A DNA stretch of 27,280 nt from a virus: positions 1 through 27,280 of the IMG/VR virus record IMGVR_UViG_3300024517_000094, one strand, 5' to 3'. Shown here one piece after another: positions 6,826 to 14,050 of this stretch (position 1 is its first letter; the number at the start of each line of letters is the position of its first letter). Under the pieces are notes generated by a model. The model saw only the letters and a program-made list of their open reading frames with translations, was not told the origin of the DNA and did no database searches. Made by a program: the position numbers and the translations under genes.

Positions 6826-7917
6826 TTATATTTTAGATAGCCATTGCTCGTAAATCTCAGTTGCTATGTTTGCAGTCATTACAGGTGGTACACTCATACC
6901 TATAAAATATTTAACAATACTTTTTGAATTATTCGTATTTAAAAAATTATAGTCTAAAGGATAAGAACCCGTTTTTAATAAATCTTTATCGGTGCAAATT
7001 TTACCATCGAAATATCTTCTATCCGTTTCGCCTGATGTTATAGTTCCGCAAACTTCATCATCGTGCCTAATCATTGCGTTAAACCCACTAAATTTTTTAT
7101 AAACTCTTTCATTAATATCTGAGCAACATTTATCAGATTTAATTCTAAATTTCATTAGTTTACCTCTTTCCGTTTCGTCATCATCTATACCATTTTCACA
7201 TCTATACTCGCCAAAATTAATTTCTGGCTCATTAAAATTCAATTCTAATTTAGGTGCAGCCTGAAACATATCAACTTGCTCCATAAATGGTTCTGCTAAG
7301 TCATTTCTAAGCGCAACAAAAAAGACACGTTCACGCCTTTGAGGCACACCCATTTTTGAAGCGTTCAATAGATATGGTTCAATTCTTAATTGATAACCAG
7401 CTTCTTTAAACGCTTCGTAAATTCTAATCACATAATCCTTTGCAGAACCAAGCATCAAGCCCTTCACATTCTCAGCAACCACTACTTTGGGTTGTAATTC
7501 TTTTGCAAGGTCGATGAAGTCAAAGAATAGATTATCCAAAACCTGTTCCGCTTGTCCTTCTCGAAACTTCTTTTCCTTACCCCAATCCTTTTCCCTATTT
7601 CCAGCCATTGAAAAAGAACTGCAAGGTGGTGAGCCGTCCAAGATGTCTAGGTTATAAAGTTCTTCAGGTAGGTCTTTTCTAAGTTTAAAAGTTTGGATTG
7701 GCTCTAAGTAGCTGAACTTCGGGTTATGATTAGTTCTATATGCTTCAATCATTTTCGGGTCAATCTCATTACAACCAAGCACATCGAACCCCGCTAACTT
7801 GTAACCCATAGTAGAACCGCCACCACAAGCAAAGCAACTAAAAACAGTTCCTTTATCTTTTGTGAAGTTTGCATCTTTTAACGTCCATTCATACGGAAAC
7901 CTATGTTCTTTGTTCAT
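6826..7917 (-). CDS. DNA (cytosine-5) methyltransferase
   Basis: A 363-residue enzyme that transfers a methyl group from S-adenosylmethionine to C5 of cytosine in a specific DNA sequence. Visible motifs, numbered from the ATG at 7917, are the SAM-binding FSCFACGGGST (26-36), catalytic GSPPCSSF (95-102, nucleophile Cys 99), ENVKG (149-153), VPQRRERVFF (191-200) and motif X GMSVPPVMTANIA near the C-terminus. The target-recognition part lies between. A longer frame begins at a TTG at 7935, but that TTG is part of a TACATTTG promoter box, so the ATG 18 nt further in is the better start. No cognate restriction enzyme is seen nearby. Protection of phage DNA from host restriction is the likely role. 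Confidence 0.92.
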   Translation of the reverse strand: MNKEHRFPYEWTLKDANFTKDKGTVFSCFACGGGSTMGYKLAGFDVLGCNEIDPKMIEAYRTNHNPKFSYLEPIQTFKLRKDLPEELYNLDILDGSPPCSSFSMAGNREKDWGKEKKFREGQAEQVLDNLFFDFIDLAKELQPKVVVAENVKGLMLGSAKDYVIRIYEAFKEAGYQLRIEPYLLNASKMGVPQRRERVFFVALRNDLAEPFMEQVDMFQAAPKLELNFNEPEINFGEYRCENGIDDDETERGKLMKFRIKSDKCCSDINERVYKKFSGFNAMIRHDDEVCGTITSGETDRRYFDGKICTDKDLLKTGSYPLDYNFLNTNNSKSIVKYFIGMSVPPVMTANIATEIYEQWLSKI

Positions 7918-7932
7918 CTCGTTAATTTTGAC

Positions 7933-7962
7933 CAAATGTAATTATATTACCTTAACTTGCAA
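7933..7962 (-). promoter_or_regulatory. Bacteroidetes-type promoter for the methyltransferase
   Basis: On the minus strand: -33 TTG (7962-7960), a 19-nt spacer, and -7 TACATTTG (7940-7933). Transcription should begin near 7926, about 9 nt before the ATG at 7917. Upstream lies the block GAAATTATTTTTAAAATATA followed by GTTGCA, shared with three other promoters in this window. This is the only promoter-like site in the 50-bp gap after the 86-aa gene. Confidence 0.7.
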
Positions 7963-7984
7963 CTATATTTTAAAAATAATTTCA

Positions 7985-8245
7985 TTAGTCAACTATTACT
8001 ACATCATTCTCAATAACCTGCTCAATAGCATTCTGGCAAGCCTCGGTTAACTCTATCAGATTCCTATCGGTGCTGCCATTCTTGTAGACGTTATCAAGGA
8101 ATAAATCTAATTCCTTCTCAAGCCCTCGCATCCTACGAAATAGGCTTTTCTTTTGCTTACTGTTGCCTCCGAAATCATCTAGTAAGTCTGACGTAAATTG
8201 CAATGCTACAATTAATTTGAATGCTTTCTTTTCTTGTTCTTTCAT
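7985..8245 (-). CDS. Hypothetical helical protein
   Basis: An 86-residue helical protein (MKEQEKKAFKLIVALQFTSD at the start), with a basic middle (KQKKSLFRRMRGLEKEL) and a hydrophobic acidic end (VIENDVVIVD). It starts 3 nt after the VRR-NUC gene and is the last gene before the methyltransferase promoter. No family recognised; a role in replication or recombination is only suggested by the operon. Confidence 0.55.
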   Translation of the reverse strand: MKEQEKKAFKLIVALQFTSDLLDDFGGNSKQKKSLFRRMRGLEKELDLFLDNVYKNGSTDRNLIELTEACQNAIEQVIENDVVIVD

Positions 8246-8248
8246 TGT

Positions 8249-8521
8249 TTAGTTATTTAGGTAATTCTTTAAATCTTCATAGTCTTTCGGCTCTGACACG
8301 AATACGATAAAACCGTCCGCGCGCAGCTTCTTAATTTGATACTGTTGCACTTTGCTCAACACCCCACCCGTATCTTTCACCTCAATAAACAAAGGCGGTC
8401 TATCGGGTTTAAATGCCATTAGGTCAGGCAATCCGTTTACTGTTGCACGTAGTATTTTAATAACAGTCCAGCCGTTAGCTTCTGCGAACTTCTTTATTTT
8501 GGTTTGATACTTTGCTTCCAT
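8249..8521 (-). CDS. VRR-NUC domain nuclease
   Basis: A 90-residue minimal nuclease of the PD-(D/E)XK superfamily, VRR-NUC type. The visible core is an N-terminal helix (MEAKYQTKIKKFAEANGW), the GLPDLMAF strand with the first catalytic Asp (about 33), FIEVK (about 45-49) with the second acidic residue and the Lys, and the helix KVQQYQIKKLRADGF. Phage VRR-NUC proteins are typically this short. In eukaryotes the domain is found in FAN1, which cleaves branched DNA, so processing of replication forks or flaps is a reasonable inference. The gene overlaps the end of the helicase gene by 28 nt, suggesting that nuclease and helicase act together. Confidence 0.88.
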   Translation of the reverse strand: MEAKYQTKIKKFAEANGWTVIKILRATVNGLPDLMAFKPDRPPLFIEVKDTGGVLSKVQQYQIKKLRADGFIVFVSEPKDYEDLKNYLNN

Positions 8522-9729
8522 TGTTCAAAGTGTTTTTGCGTGAAACTTTCTTTTAATTTGACCTTCTTATAAATCTGTAACTCAATACCATTTTCTGCCA
8601 TTATGAACCACACTTCAGGCGGTGTTTCTCTATCCTTTGATGTGGCTCTATCCCTTCCTTGTAGGTAGCTTAAGGCACTAAACTCAATATTGTAATAAAC
8701 TAAGCAATCAGCACTAGATAAATTAACGCCCTCTCGGCTGCTTCTAATCTGACCAACGTATGTAGCCTCAGAATCTAAATTAAACGCTTCAGGGTTATCC
8801 GTACAGTTTGGAATCATTGCCTTAATCATTGCAGCTTCTTCCTGGTAGACCGTGAAGATGGCTATTTTACGACCTTCAAACTTTCGGATGATAGCTTTGA
8901 CTTTCGTGTTATCAACTTGCCTTGTTTCGTTCTCGCAGATTACAGTACCTCCACAAAGTTGGTGAACCTTTGACTGCATTTTTACGCCAGTATCCGCTAG
9001 TATTACATCCTCTTTACCCTCATAAATCCCATCGTTTGAGATGGCTTTAATCATCTTGTAAGTTGATGGTCGCATTGGAACGGTCAAAACGTTCTCAATT
9101 ATTGTTTGCGTGAACCCAGCTTGTTTCTGCGTGTACGATAGCATCAAAGGTCTAACGTAAGGCTCTATCTGATTCCATCTAGCATTAGAATAGTCATTGA
9201 CTGCCTGACCAGTACCCACGTATGTTTTACCAATAGTCACGAAGTCTTTTGCCCAGGCGTAGAAATTACGGTACTTAGCGAAAGGGCTAAACGGATGCAG
9301 TTGGAACTGATGGAATAGCTGAGAAAATCCTTCAGGACTTGGTGTACCTGATAAAAGAATTACGTAGCTGTTTTGGTCAATCATTGCCTTCAATTGCTTA
9401 TAACGCTTTGACGGCTTCGGAAACGTTCCGCAACAATGCGCCTCATCAATAACAAAGTATTTAAACTTCTCAGTTACCTTGTGAAGGCTCTCGTAGTTGG
9501 TTACTACGGCATCAAAACCGATTAGTTTAGCATCCTCCTCAATTGACTTAATAGCTTTCTTTTTCGTTACGAATAGGCATCTATCAGCACCTATCTTTTG
9601 AAGCGTGGCTAATGCGGTTAGGGTTTTCCCAGTTCTCACTTCCATTGACAAGTAAACGAGTCGTCTTTTAGTTAAGACGTTAGACGCTTGGTCGGATAGT
9701 GTTTCTTGGTAATCTCTAAGTTTAATCAT
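8494..9729 (-). CDS. SNF2-like DEAH-box helicase
   Basis: A 411-residue superfamily 2 ATPase. Motifs: a Q-like start (LRDYQ, 4-8), Walker A EVRTGKT (30-36), DEAH (95-98), SGTP (127-130), and in the C-terminal domain GVNLSSADCLVYYN with motif VI QGRDRATS (357-364). The compact layout matches phage SNF2/DEAD helicases that pair with VRR-NUC proteins. The likely job is DNA translocation or fork remodelling during replication or recombination. It overlaps both neighbours: its ATG meets the stop of the primase-helicase gene (ATGA), and its 3' end runs 28 nt into the nuclease gene. All helicase motifs appear intact. Confidence 0.9.
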   Translation of the reverse strand: MIKLRDYQETLSDQASNVLTKRRLVYLSMEVRTGKTLTALATLQKIGADRCLFVTKKKAIKSIEEDAKLIGFDAVVTNYESLHKVTEKFKYFVIDEAHCCGTFPKPSKRYKQLKAMIDQNSYVILLSGTPSPEGFSQLFHQFQLHPFSPFAKYRNFYAWAKDFVTIGKTYVGTGQAVNDYSNARWNQIEPYVRPLMLSYTQKQAGFTQTIIENVLTVPMRPSTYKMIKAISNDGIYEGKEDVILADTGVKMQSKVHQLCGGTVICENETRQVDNTKVKAIIRKFEGRKIAIFTVYQEEAAMIKAMIPNCTDNPEAFNLDSEATYVGQIRSSREGVNLSSADCLVYYNIEFSALSYLQGRDRATSKDRETPPEVWFIMAENGIELQIYKKVKLKESFTQKHFEQWKQSIKPK

Positions 9730-12125
9730 ATCTCAAAAGGGTCTGAATAGTCAATATCATCTATGTTTTCCATTTCCGTTTGGTTATCTCCATCCTCAAA
9801 CTTTATCCATCTGAAATGGCTTTTTCCTTGTGATACTTTTAAGCCTTTGAAACTTCCGTATGATTCCAGCCAACCTGTGAATTTTCGTTGTGATAGCTTT
9901 CGGTCAAAATCTTTATACTCTAAAACAAACTCGCCAAACTTCAATGCTTTATCTAGCCTTTCATTAATAGGTAGATTTTCATCACACCACTCAACAAACT
10001 CTGAAGACGTTTCTTTGATGAACTTTCTTTGCTCCAAGTTGACAGATTCGTGCGCTACTAAACCGTTAGCTAAATAGTATTGAACGCATCCAATCATAAA
10101 GTCATCAAACCGCTTCCATTCAGCCGCATCCCAATCATCAAACAGCATCTTGCCAAACTCATCAAATGGAGTATGGTGTGAACCAAAGTAGCTGCTAAAT
10201 TCAATCTCGAACTTTCTACGCTCAAACGAACCACCAACGCCTCCAATGGTGTAGTTAGTAGTTATGACCACTTTAGGCGAACGGCTAACAGGTACGTGAA
10301 TAGCATCCTTGTTTTTTTTCTCTAAAGTTATGCCTTCAGTAATCAAACTAAATAACTGCTCAAAGGCGAAGTTCTTTTTCACATCGTCAAAGACCAGCAC
10401 CTGGGTATCTGCTCCAACCGTTTGATATGGAAATGATTTATCGAAACTGAATTGCTTACCGTCCAAAGTAGCTACTCTTTTCATATGGTTGATGGCGTTG
10501 CAGAACATACCCTTTCCACTTCCACCGTTGGGGTTGTCGCTTATCAATTCATCATTCATTATGATAGCCCTATTTTGTCCTGAAGTCTTGCAAGAATGGA
10601 GCAAGTAACCGATAACTGAACGAAAGGAATTAAAACGCTGTTCATCGTTTGCGGTAACCAACCTTAAAAATTTCTCATACATCCCACTAATTGAACGCTC
10701 TGCCGTATATTCCCTATCAATTACGTGCTTTTTCCAAACAAACCCATCAAGGTCAATGTAGTCTATTGGTTTCACTTCATTCTTTGTAATCTCTAAAGCG
10801 CAGTTATTAAAATATAAGTAGCAAGTAGTATCTGTGTCCTTCTTTAGATTTACTTCCGCGGTTTGAAGCATTGACAAATAATCCTCTTTAAATAGCCGCG
10901 TTTGGTTAGCCATAAAATCGTATGGAGCATAGCCGATATCAGTTCTTTCGGACAAGTAATCTAGAACAAAATCCTTTATAAAAGTTGGCGCAGTATCTTC
11001 TAGCAAATTACTATCAATTTTTACGAATAGATAAGACATAGCACCCTCAGGAAAGAACTTGCAGAACTGGTTTTGCTCCAGAAAGAACTTGTATTTGTGT
11101 GGGCTTAGTTGAACCTTTCCTTTGTCAGTATAGCCCCAAAAATCGGTGACGGCTAGTGTATCTTTAACAGACTCAAGAGCGGATTCTAAATCTTTTATTT
11201 CAGGAAGAACTTTTGCTATTTCAGATTGCTTCTTTCCTGACCTTATCAGCTTTTCAACCTTCGCTTTTGCGTGGTCATCTTCAAAGAATCTTGTCCCGTG
11301 TCTTTCGGTGCTTCTATAAGCAGACTTAACAACTCTACTTATTTCAGTTTCGGTAAATGGCTCATCACCACCTTGAGCGTATTGGTGCAGGTGCCTTTCA
11401 GCTTCGTTTTGGTTAATGCCGAAAGAGTTTAAAGCATTGGCAAACTTATACATATTTTGGTTTCTGCTTCCTTTAGTATTACCATACTTCTTTTCCCACC
11501 AAGTAGTTAAGTTAGAAATAATACGGTTCTCGCTTTGGACTGGAATAAAGCATTCATCCATATTTTTACCAACGCTTTGCTCGTCAGGCTCTGCAATCTC
11601 AACCCAGGTTAAAGCATCCACGTTTAGATAAAGTTCGGGGTCATAACTTTCGTAGCAAACTCTACTAATATCACTAACACTTTTATCAAAATATTCACAG
11701 TCCCAAACTAGTGCAATCGAATCAAAGTAAGCTTTGTGTTTAGACGGGTCAGGTGGTATTCTCACTAGTACCTTTAATCCGTTACCGCTGGGGCTAGTAA
11801 AAACTGAATAGGTGTATTCCCAAGCCTCTAAAGTGTCGCGGTAAGATTGGAGCATATCAGCATCGGGGAATTTGTCAAAGTCTAAGCATATTAAACCGCT
11901 TGGTTGTTTTAATCCTGATATTGAACGATTCGTAAACGTTCCGCTGAAACAAATAGAAGGAAGCCACTTCTTTAATTCATCACGCTTTCCCTTGTCCGAT
12001 TCTAATCTAATACGGCTCAGTAGTTCTTTGCTGTTGCCGTTCTTTATGCGACTTAGCGCAAAGTCAACAGACCTATTAAACCCAGCGGCTGTTGCTAGAA
12101 TGTTTTTGAATATGGTTATTGTCAT
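9726..12125 (-). CDS. Primase-helicase (BT4734/VirE-N primase fused to D5-like helicase)
   Basis: A 799-residue bifunctional replication protein. Residues about 1-180 form an archaeo-eukaryotic-type primase of the BT4734/VirE-N family: metal-binding LDFD (81-84), SPSGNGLKV (111-119) and SVSDISRVCYES (149-160). A helical linker (about 215-275, NQNMYKFANALNSFGINQNE) looks like a primase C-terminal domain. Residues about 480-740 are a superfamily 3, D5-like helicase: Walker A NPNGGSGKG (531-539), Walker B VLVFDD (576-581), sensor ITTNY (621-625), arginine finger ERR (635-637). It should unwind the origin and prime synthesis. A TTG at 12167 extends the frame by 14 residues, but this lies inside a strong RNA structure; the ATG at 12125 starts the conserved MTITIFKN and is preferred. 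Confidence 0.9.
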   Translation of the reverse strand: MTITIFKNILATAAGFNRSVDFALSRIKNGNSKELLSRIRLESDKGKRDELKKWLPSICFSGTFTNRSISGLKQPSGLICLDFDKFPDADMLQSYRDTLEAWEYTYSVFTSPSGNGLKVLVRIPPDPSKHKAYFDSIALVWDCEYFDKSVSDISRVCYESYDPELYLNVDALTWVEIAEPDEQSVGKNMDECFIPVQSENRIISNLTTWWEKKYGNTKGSRNQNMYKFANALNSFGINQNEAERHLHQYAQGGDEPFTETEISRVVKSAYRSTERHGTRFFEDDHAKAKVEKLIRSGKKQSEIAKVLPEIKDLESALESVKDTLAVTDFWGYTDKGKVQLSPHKYKFFLEQNQFCKFFPEGAMSYLFVKIDSNLLEDTAPTFIKDFVLDYLSERTDIGYAPYDFMANQTRLFKEDYLSMLQTAEVNLKKDTDTTCYLYFNNCALEITKNEVKPIDYIDLDGFVWKKHVIDREYTAERSISGMYEKFLRLVTANDEQRFNSFRSVIGYLLHSCKTSGQNRAIIMNDELISDNPNGGSGKGMFCNAINHMKRVATLDGKQFSFDKSFPYQTVGADTQVLVFDDVKKNFAFEQLFSLITEGITLEKKNKDAIHVPVSRSPKVVITTNYTIGGVGGSFERRKFEIEFSSYFGSHHTPFDEFGKMLFDDWDAAEWKRFDDFMIGCVQYYLANGLVAHESVNLEQRKFIKETSSEFVEWCDENLPINERLDKALKFGEFVLEYKDFDRKLSQRKFTGWLESYGSFKGLKVSQGKSHFRWIKFEDGDNQTEMENIDDIDYSDPFEI

Positions 12126-12135
12126 TTTAAATAAC

Positions 12136-12211
12136 CCTAAAGGAGCAGTATGTGCCAACATACCCAAATGCGCTACCGACCAGGTAGGAACGCATAAGTT
12201 GCCCCTTTAGG
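12136..12211 (-). ncRNA. Structured 5' leader: three-way-junction RNA before primase-helicase
   Basis: In the minus-strand transcript CCUAAAGGGGCA (12211-12200) pairs with UGCUCCUUUAGG (12147-12136), a 12-bp closing stem P1. Inside are P2 (AUGCG + CUACC against GGUAG + CGCAU, with a UUC bulge and loop UGGUC, 12195-12168) and P3 (GUAUGU / ACAUAC with loop UGGC, 12163-12148). The junction strands are ACUU, UUGG and none. One P1 pair is G-U in the minus-strand RNA but would be A-C in the plus-strand RNA, so the fold favours the sense of the downstream gene. The structure ends 10 nt before the ATG at 12125 and lies downstream of a good promoter. I do not recognise it as a known riboswitch or ribozyme. 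Confidence 0.6.
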
Positions 12212-12281
12212 AATTTCTTTTTAGTACGTTTTTCTGTAACCTGGTCATTCTAAAGAATCCGCTTTTGGCTTGCGAACAATG

Positions 12282-12310
12282 CAAATGTAAATAATAATTC
12301 AATACCACAA
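12282..12310 (-). promoter_or_regulatory. Promoter for the primase-helicase operon
   Basis: Minus-strand -7 box TACATTTG (12289-12282) with TTG (12310-12308) 18 nt upstream, a close match to the Bacteroidetes consensus. Expected transcription start is near 12275, giving a leader of about 150 nt that contains the three-way-junction RNA. An AT-rich block (TTTTTTAAAAAAG) lies further upstream. Confidence 0.65.
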
Positions 12311-12352
12311 CACATTTATTTTCTTTTTTAAAAAAGCACTAGTGTACACAAA

Positions 12353-12524
12353 TTACGCCACATCGAAAAACCACTAAGGCGTTAGAGTATCAATGAGTTA
12401 CGCCATTTACGCCCTATCTTTATCTTTTTTCAGATTTTCAAAATAAAAAAAATAGCCCGATTCGTCAAAGTAAAAAAGAATAGAGAGTAGGGAATTAGTG
12501 TATAAGTCGTAGATAGGGCGTAAA
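12353..12524. other. Candidate replication origin: repeated TWACGCC motifs
   Basis: Five copies of a short motif occur in 172 bp of AT-rich non-coding DNA. TTACGCCA is at 12353-12360 and 12398-12405, TTTACGCCCTATC at 12406-12418, an inverted copy GGCGTTA at 12378-12384, and GATAGGGCGTAAA at 12512-12524. The last is a perfect 13-bp inverted partner of 12406-12418. Long A/T runs lie between (12421-12480). Iterons plus an AT-rich zone beside the primase-helicase gene are typical of phage origins. The repeats could equally be operators for the adjacent promoter. No classic DnaA box was found. Confidence 0.45.
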
Positions 12525-12550
12525 AAAACCCCCACCGATATGGCAGGGGC
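12521..12550 (-). terminator. Rho-independent terminator after SSB-like gene
   Basis: On the minus strand GCCCC-TGCC-ATATC-GGT-GGGGG forms a GC-rich hairpin (12550-12529) followed directly by TTTTTTT (12528-12522). It lies 25 nt beyond the stop of the SSB-like gene and closes the recombination operon before the origin region. Confidence 0.8.
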
Positions 12551-12574
12551 TTGGTTAAGGGGTTGGATTAGATT

Positions 12575-12934
12575 TTAAAAGGGCAGAATCTCACTTTCTT
12601 CATCTTCAATCGGTTGTGGCGTTTGCGCGGCTTGCTCAACTCGTTCGCCTGCCATTACTTTCCACGCCTGGAGACTTGTGTAGTACTTGCCTTTCCACTC
12701 GTTTGTCCGTATGTTAAAGCTAACCTCAACTTCTTGCCCTAGCTTGTTGTACTTGATGAAATTATCGACTTTTTCCGTGCCGAATATTTCAAATGCAAAG
12801 ATTTGTTCAGCCCCTTCGTAGCCGTTATTATTGGCAATTACGAAATTGAGTTTTTTCCATTCTTTGCCGTTTTGCGAAGTACCTGACTCAACTGGTAGCA
12901 CATTCTTGATTGTTCCTTTTTCTTTGTATTCCAT
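12575..12934 (-). CDS. ssb: Single-strand DNA-binding protein, DUF3127-like
   Basis: A 119-residue OB-fold-like protein. The pattern GTIKNVLPVESGTSQNGKEW - KKLNFVI - EQIFAFEIFGTEKVDNF - VEVSFNIRTNEWKGKYYTSLQAWKV matches the DUF3127 family, which is largely confined to Bacteroidetes. The C-terminus is acidic and ends EDEESEILPF, like the protein-interaction tail of bacterial SSB (which ends DDDIPF). It would coat single-stranded DNA during phage replication and recombination and recruit partners through the tail. Neighbours fit: it follows the ERF annealing protein and Gp157, the usual recombination cassette, and is the last gene before a terminator. Confidence 0.8.
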   Translation of the reverse strand: MEYKEKGTIKNVLPVESGTSQNGKEWKKLNFVIANNNGYEGAEQIFAFEIFGTEKVDNFIKYNKLGQEVEVSFNIRTNEWKGKYYTSLQAWKVMAGERVEQAAQTPQPIEDEESEILPF

Positions 12935-12962
12935 TTTTATTATTGATTATTTGATTACTTAA

Positions 12963-13457
12963 TTACTTAATTTGCAAGTTGTATCTAGTCTCAATCTCGA
13001 ATCCTTCAACCGTTTCGCCTTCCTTGATAGCCTTTTTGATAGCTGTTAGATTGGGCTTTGAGGTCTCAGGTACTACGGTAACAAACTCATCGTCTAGTTT
13101 GACTTCATCCATTGTACAGATAACGCCCTCTGATTTGCGAAAGTTGATTTTCAGCGTTTCGGTTTTGATTTCGTTGATGCCGTACAAGTCCATTGCAATG
13201 TGAATGTTTTGCTTTAACCTGGTAGACTTGTTTTGTTCCGTCTTTTTAAGCCCTTGTAACCGCTTAATTTCAGCATCAATAGCAGTAATAGTATCATCAG
13301 CTTCTTTGATTATGTAGGCATACGCTACGGCTTTCCCTTGCAGTTGTGATTCGTTTATCGCTAGAGCAGTTTCCAGTTCGGGAGTCAGTTCCCCATCCTC
13401 CAATTGGTTGGTTATTTCCAAGTATTCTGCTTCGATGTTGTAAAGTGATTTCTTCAT
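12963..13457 (-). CDS. Gp157-family phage protein
   Basis: A 164-residue protein of the siphovirus Gp157 family. Recognisable features are the start MKKSLYNIEAEYLEITNQLE, a long coiled-coil-like helical region (about 25-90, ITAIDAEIKRLQGLKKTEQN), and the C-terminal VPETSKPNLTAIKKAIKEGE followed by EGFEIET, close to the family's phrase 'D..AIKKAIKEGEEVPGFEL'. Members are widespread beside ERF/RecT recombinases and SSB genes; the biochemical function is not established. The gene lies 37 nt after the ERF gene. Another frame starts on the ERF stop (ATGA at 13497) and may help ribosomes reach this start. Confidence 0.82.
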   Translation of the reverse strand: MKKSLYNIEAEYLEITNQLEDGELTPELETALAINESQLQGKAVAYAYIIKEADDTITAIDAEIKRLQGLKKTEQNKSTRLKQNIHIAMDLYGINEIKTETLKINFRKSEGVICTMDEVKLDDEFVTVVPETSKPNLTAIKKAIKEGETVEGFEIETRYNLQIK

Positions 13458-13493
13458 TTTCTTGTTCTCTTAATTGGTTAAAAATTTCTTTGC

Positions 13494-14039
13494 TCATTTT
13501 AAAACGTCATCCATTAACGCGGTTTTGTTTACTTCCGTTAAGGCATATTTCCCTTCGATTGCTGAAATTAACCCTCCATCAACTAGGTACTGAACAGCCT
13601 TGCTCCATTCGGTAGATTTTGGTTTTAACTCAGGCTTTGCTGCTTGTCGTTTAGGTGGTGCGCTTGCCTTTTGACCATCGTCATCCTCATCAATGTTTAA
13701 TGATAAGATTGCGCCCAAAGCGTACCGTCTAGCATAAGTAATTGCGCTCCCTAGTTTCTGTGGGTCTGTAGCATCCTTAACAGGCGTGGAAGAAACCGAA
13801 CTAATCCATTCTCCTGACTCGTGCAAAAGAAGCGTTGTAAGCCCTTCAATGCTCGGCAACTGTAAAACACTAAGCCCGTTGTCATTTAGTGGCTTTGTGA
13901 CCGCTTCAATAATGTTTGAAAGACTTGCGTACTTATTTTTGAAGAATGGGTTTTTGGCATCCTTAGAAACCTTCCCCACTACCGAATGAAACTTTACCAT
14001 TGCTTTGGCTAGTTCCGTTATTGATTCTGACTTGTTCAT
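13494..14039 (-). CDS. erf: ERF family single-strand annealing recombinase
   Basis: A 181-residue (from the ATG at 14039) single-strand annealing protein of the ERF superfamily, as in P22 Erf. Diagnostic sequence: NPFFKNKYASLSNIIEAVTKPL (about 30-51) and GSAITYARRYALGAILSLN (about 97-115) followed by an acidic patch IDEDDDG. The C-terminal region (after about 122) is a basic linker and a small helical domain. The protein anneals complementary single strands, helping recombination-dependent replication or circularisation of phage DNA. A GTG at 14087 would add 16 residues but overlaps the preceding small gene, so the ATG 11 nt after that gene's stop is preferred. Confidence 0.88.
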   Translation of the reverse strand: MNKSESITELAKAMVKFHSVVGKVSKDAKNPFFKNKYASLSNIIEAVTKPLNDNGLSVLQLPSIEGLTTLLLHESGEWISSVSSTPVKDATDPQKLGSAITYARRYALGAILSLNIDEDDDGQKASAPPKRQAAKPELKPKSTEWSKAVQYLVDGGLISAIEGKYALTEVNKTALMDDVLK

Positions 14040-14050
14040 TGTTCTAGTTT

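Noticed and set aside
7918-7935. TTG start for the methyltransferase at 7935.
   Set aside because: This TTG is part of the TACATTTG -7 box, so it would precede the transcript start.
7862-8050. Plus-strand frame spanning the methyltransferase promoter.
   Set aside because: It crosses the promoter and the ends of two minus-strand genes and has an Asn/Leu/Ile-rich composition typical of AT-rich noise.
12126-12167. TTG start for the primase-helicase 14 codons upstream of the ATG.
   Set aside because: The extra codons lie within the P3 and P1 stems of the leader RNA, and the conserved protein start is MTITIFKN at 12125.
12136-12211. tRNA, hammerhead or purine riboswitch for the three-way junction.
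   Set aside because: There is no acceptor/anticodon/T-arm layout, no CUGAUGA/GAAA core, and the junction strands lack purine-riboswitch consensus.
12283-12560. Classic DnaA boxes (TTATNCACA) in the candidate origin.
   Set aside because: None was found by eye on either strand; only the TWACGCC repeats stand out.
13297-13497. A 66-codon frame starting with an ATGA overlap at the ERF stop (MSKEIFNQLREQENEEI...).
   Set aside because: Beyond the first 14 codons it overlaps the well-supported Gp157 gene in another frame and its sequence becomes implausible. It may only help reinitiation at the Gp157 start.
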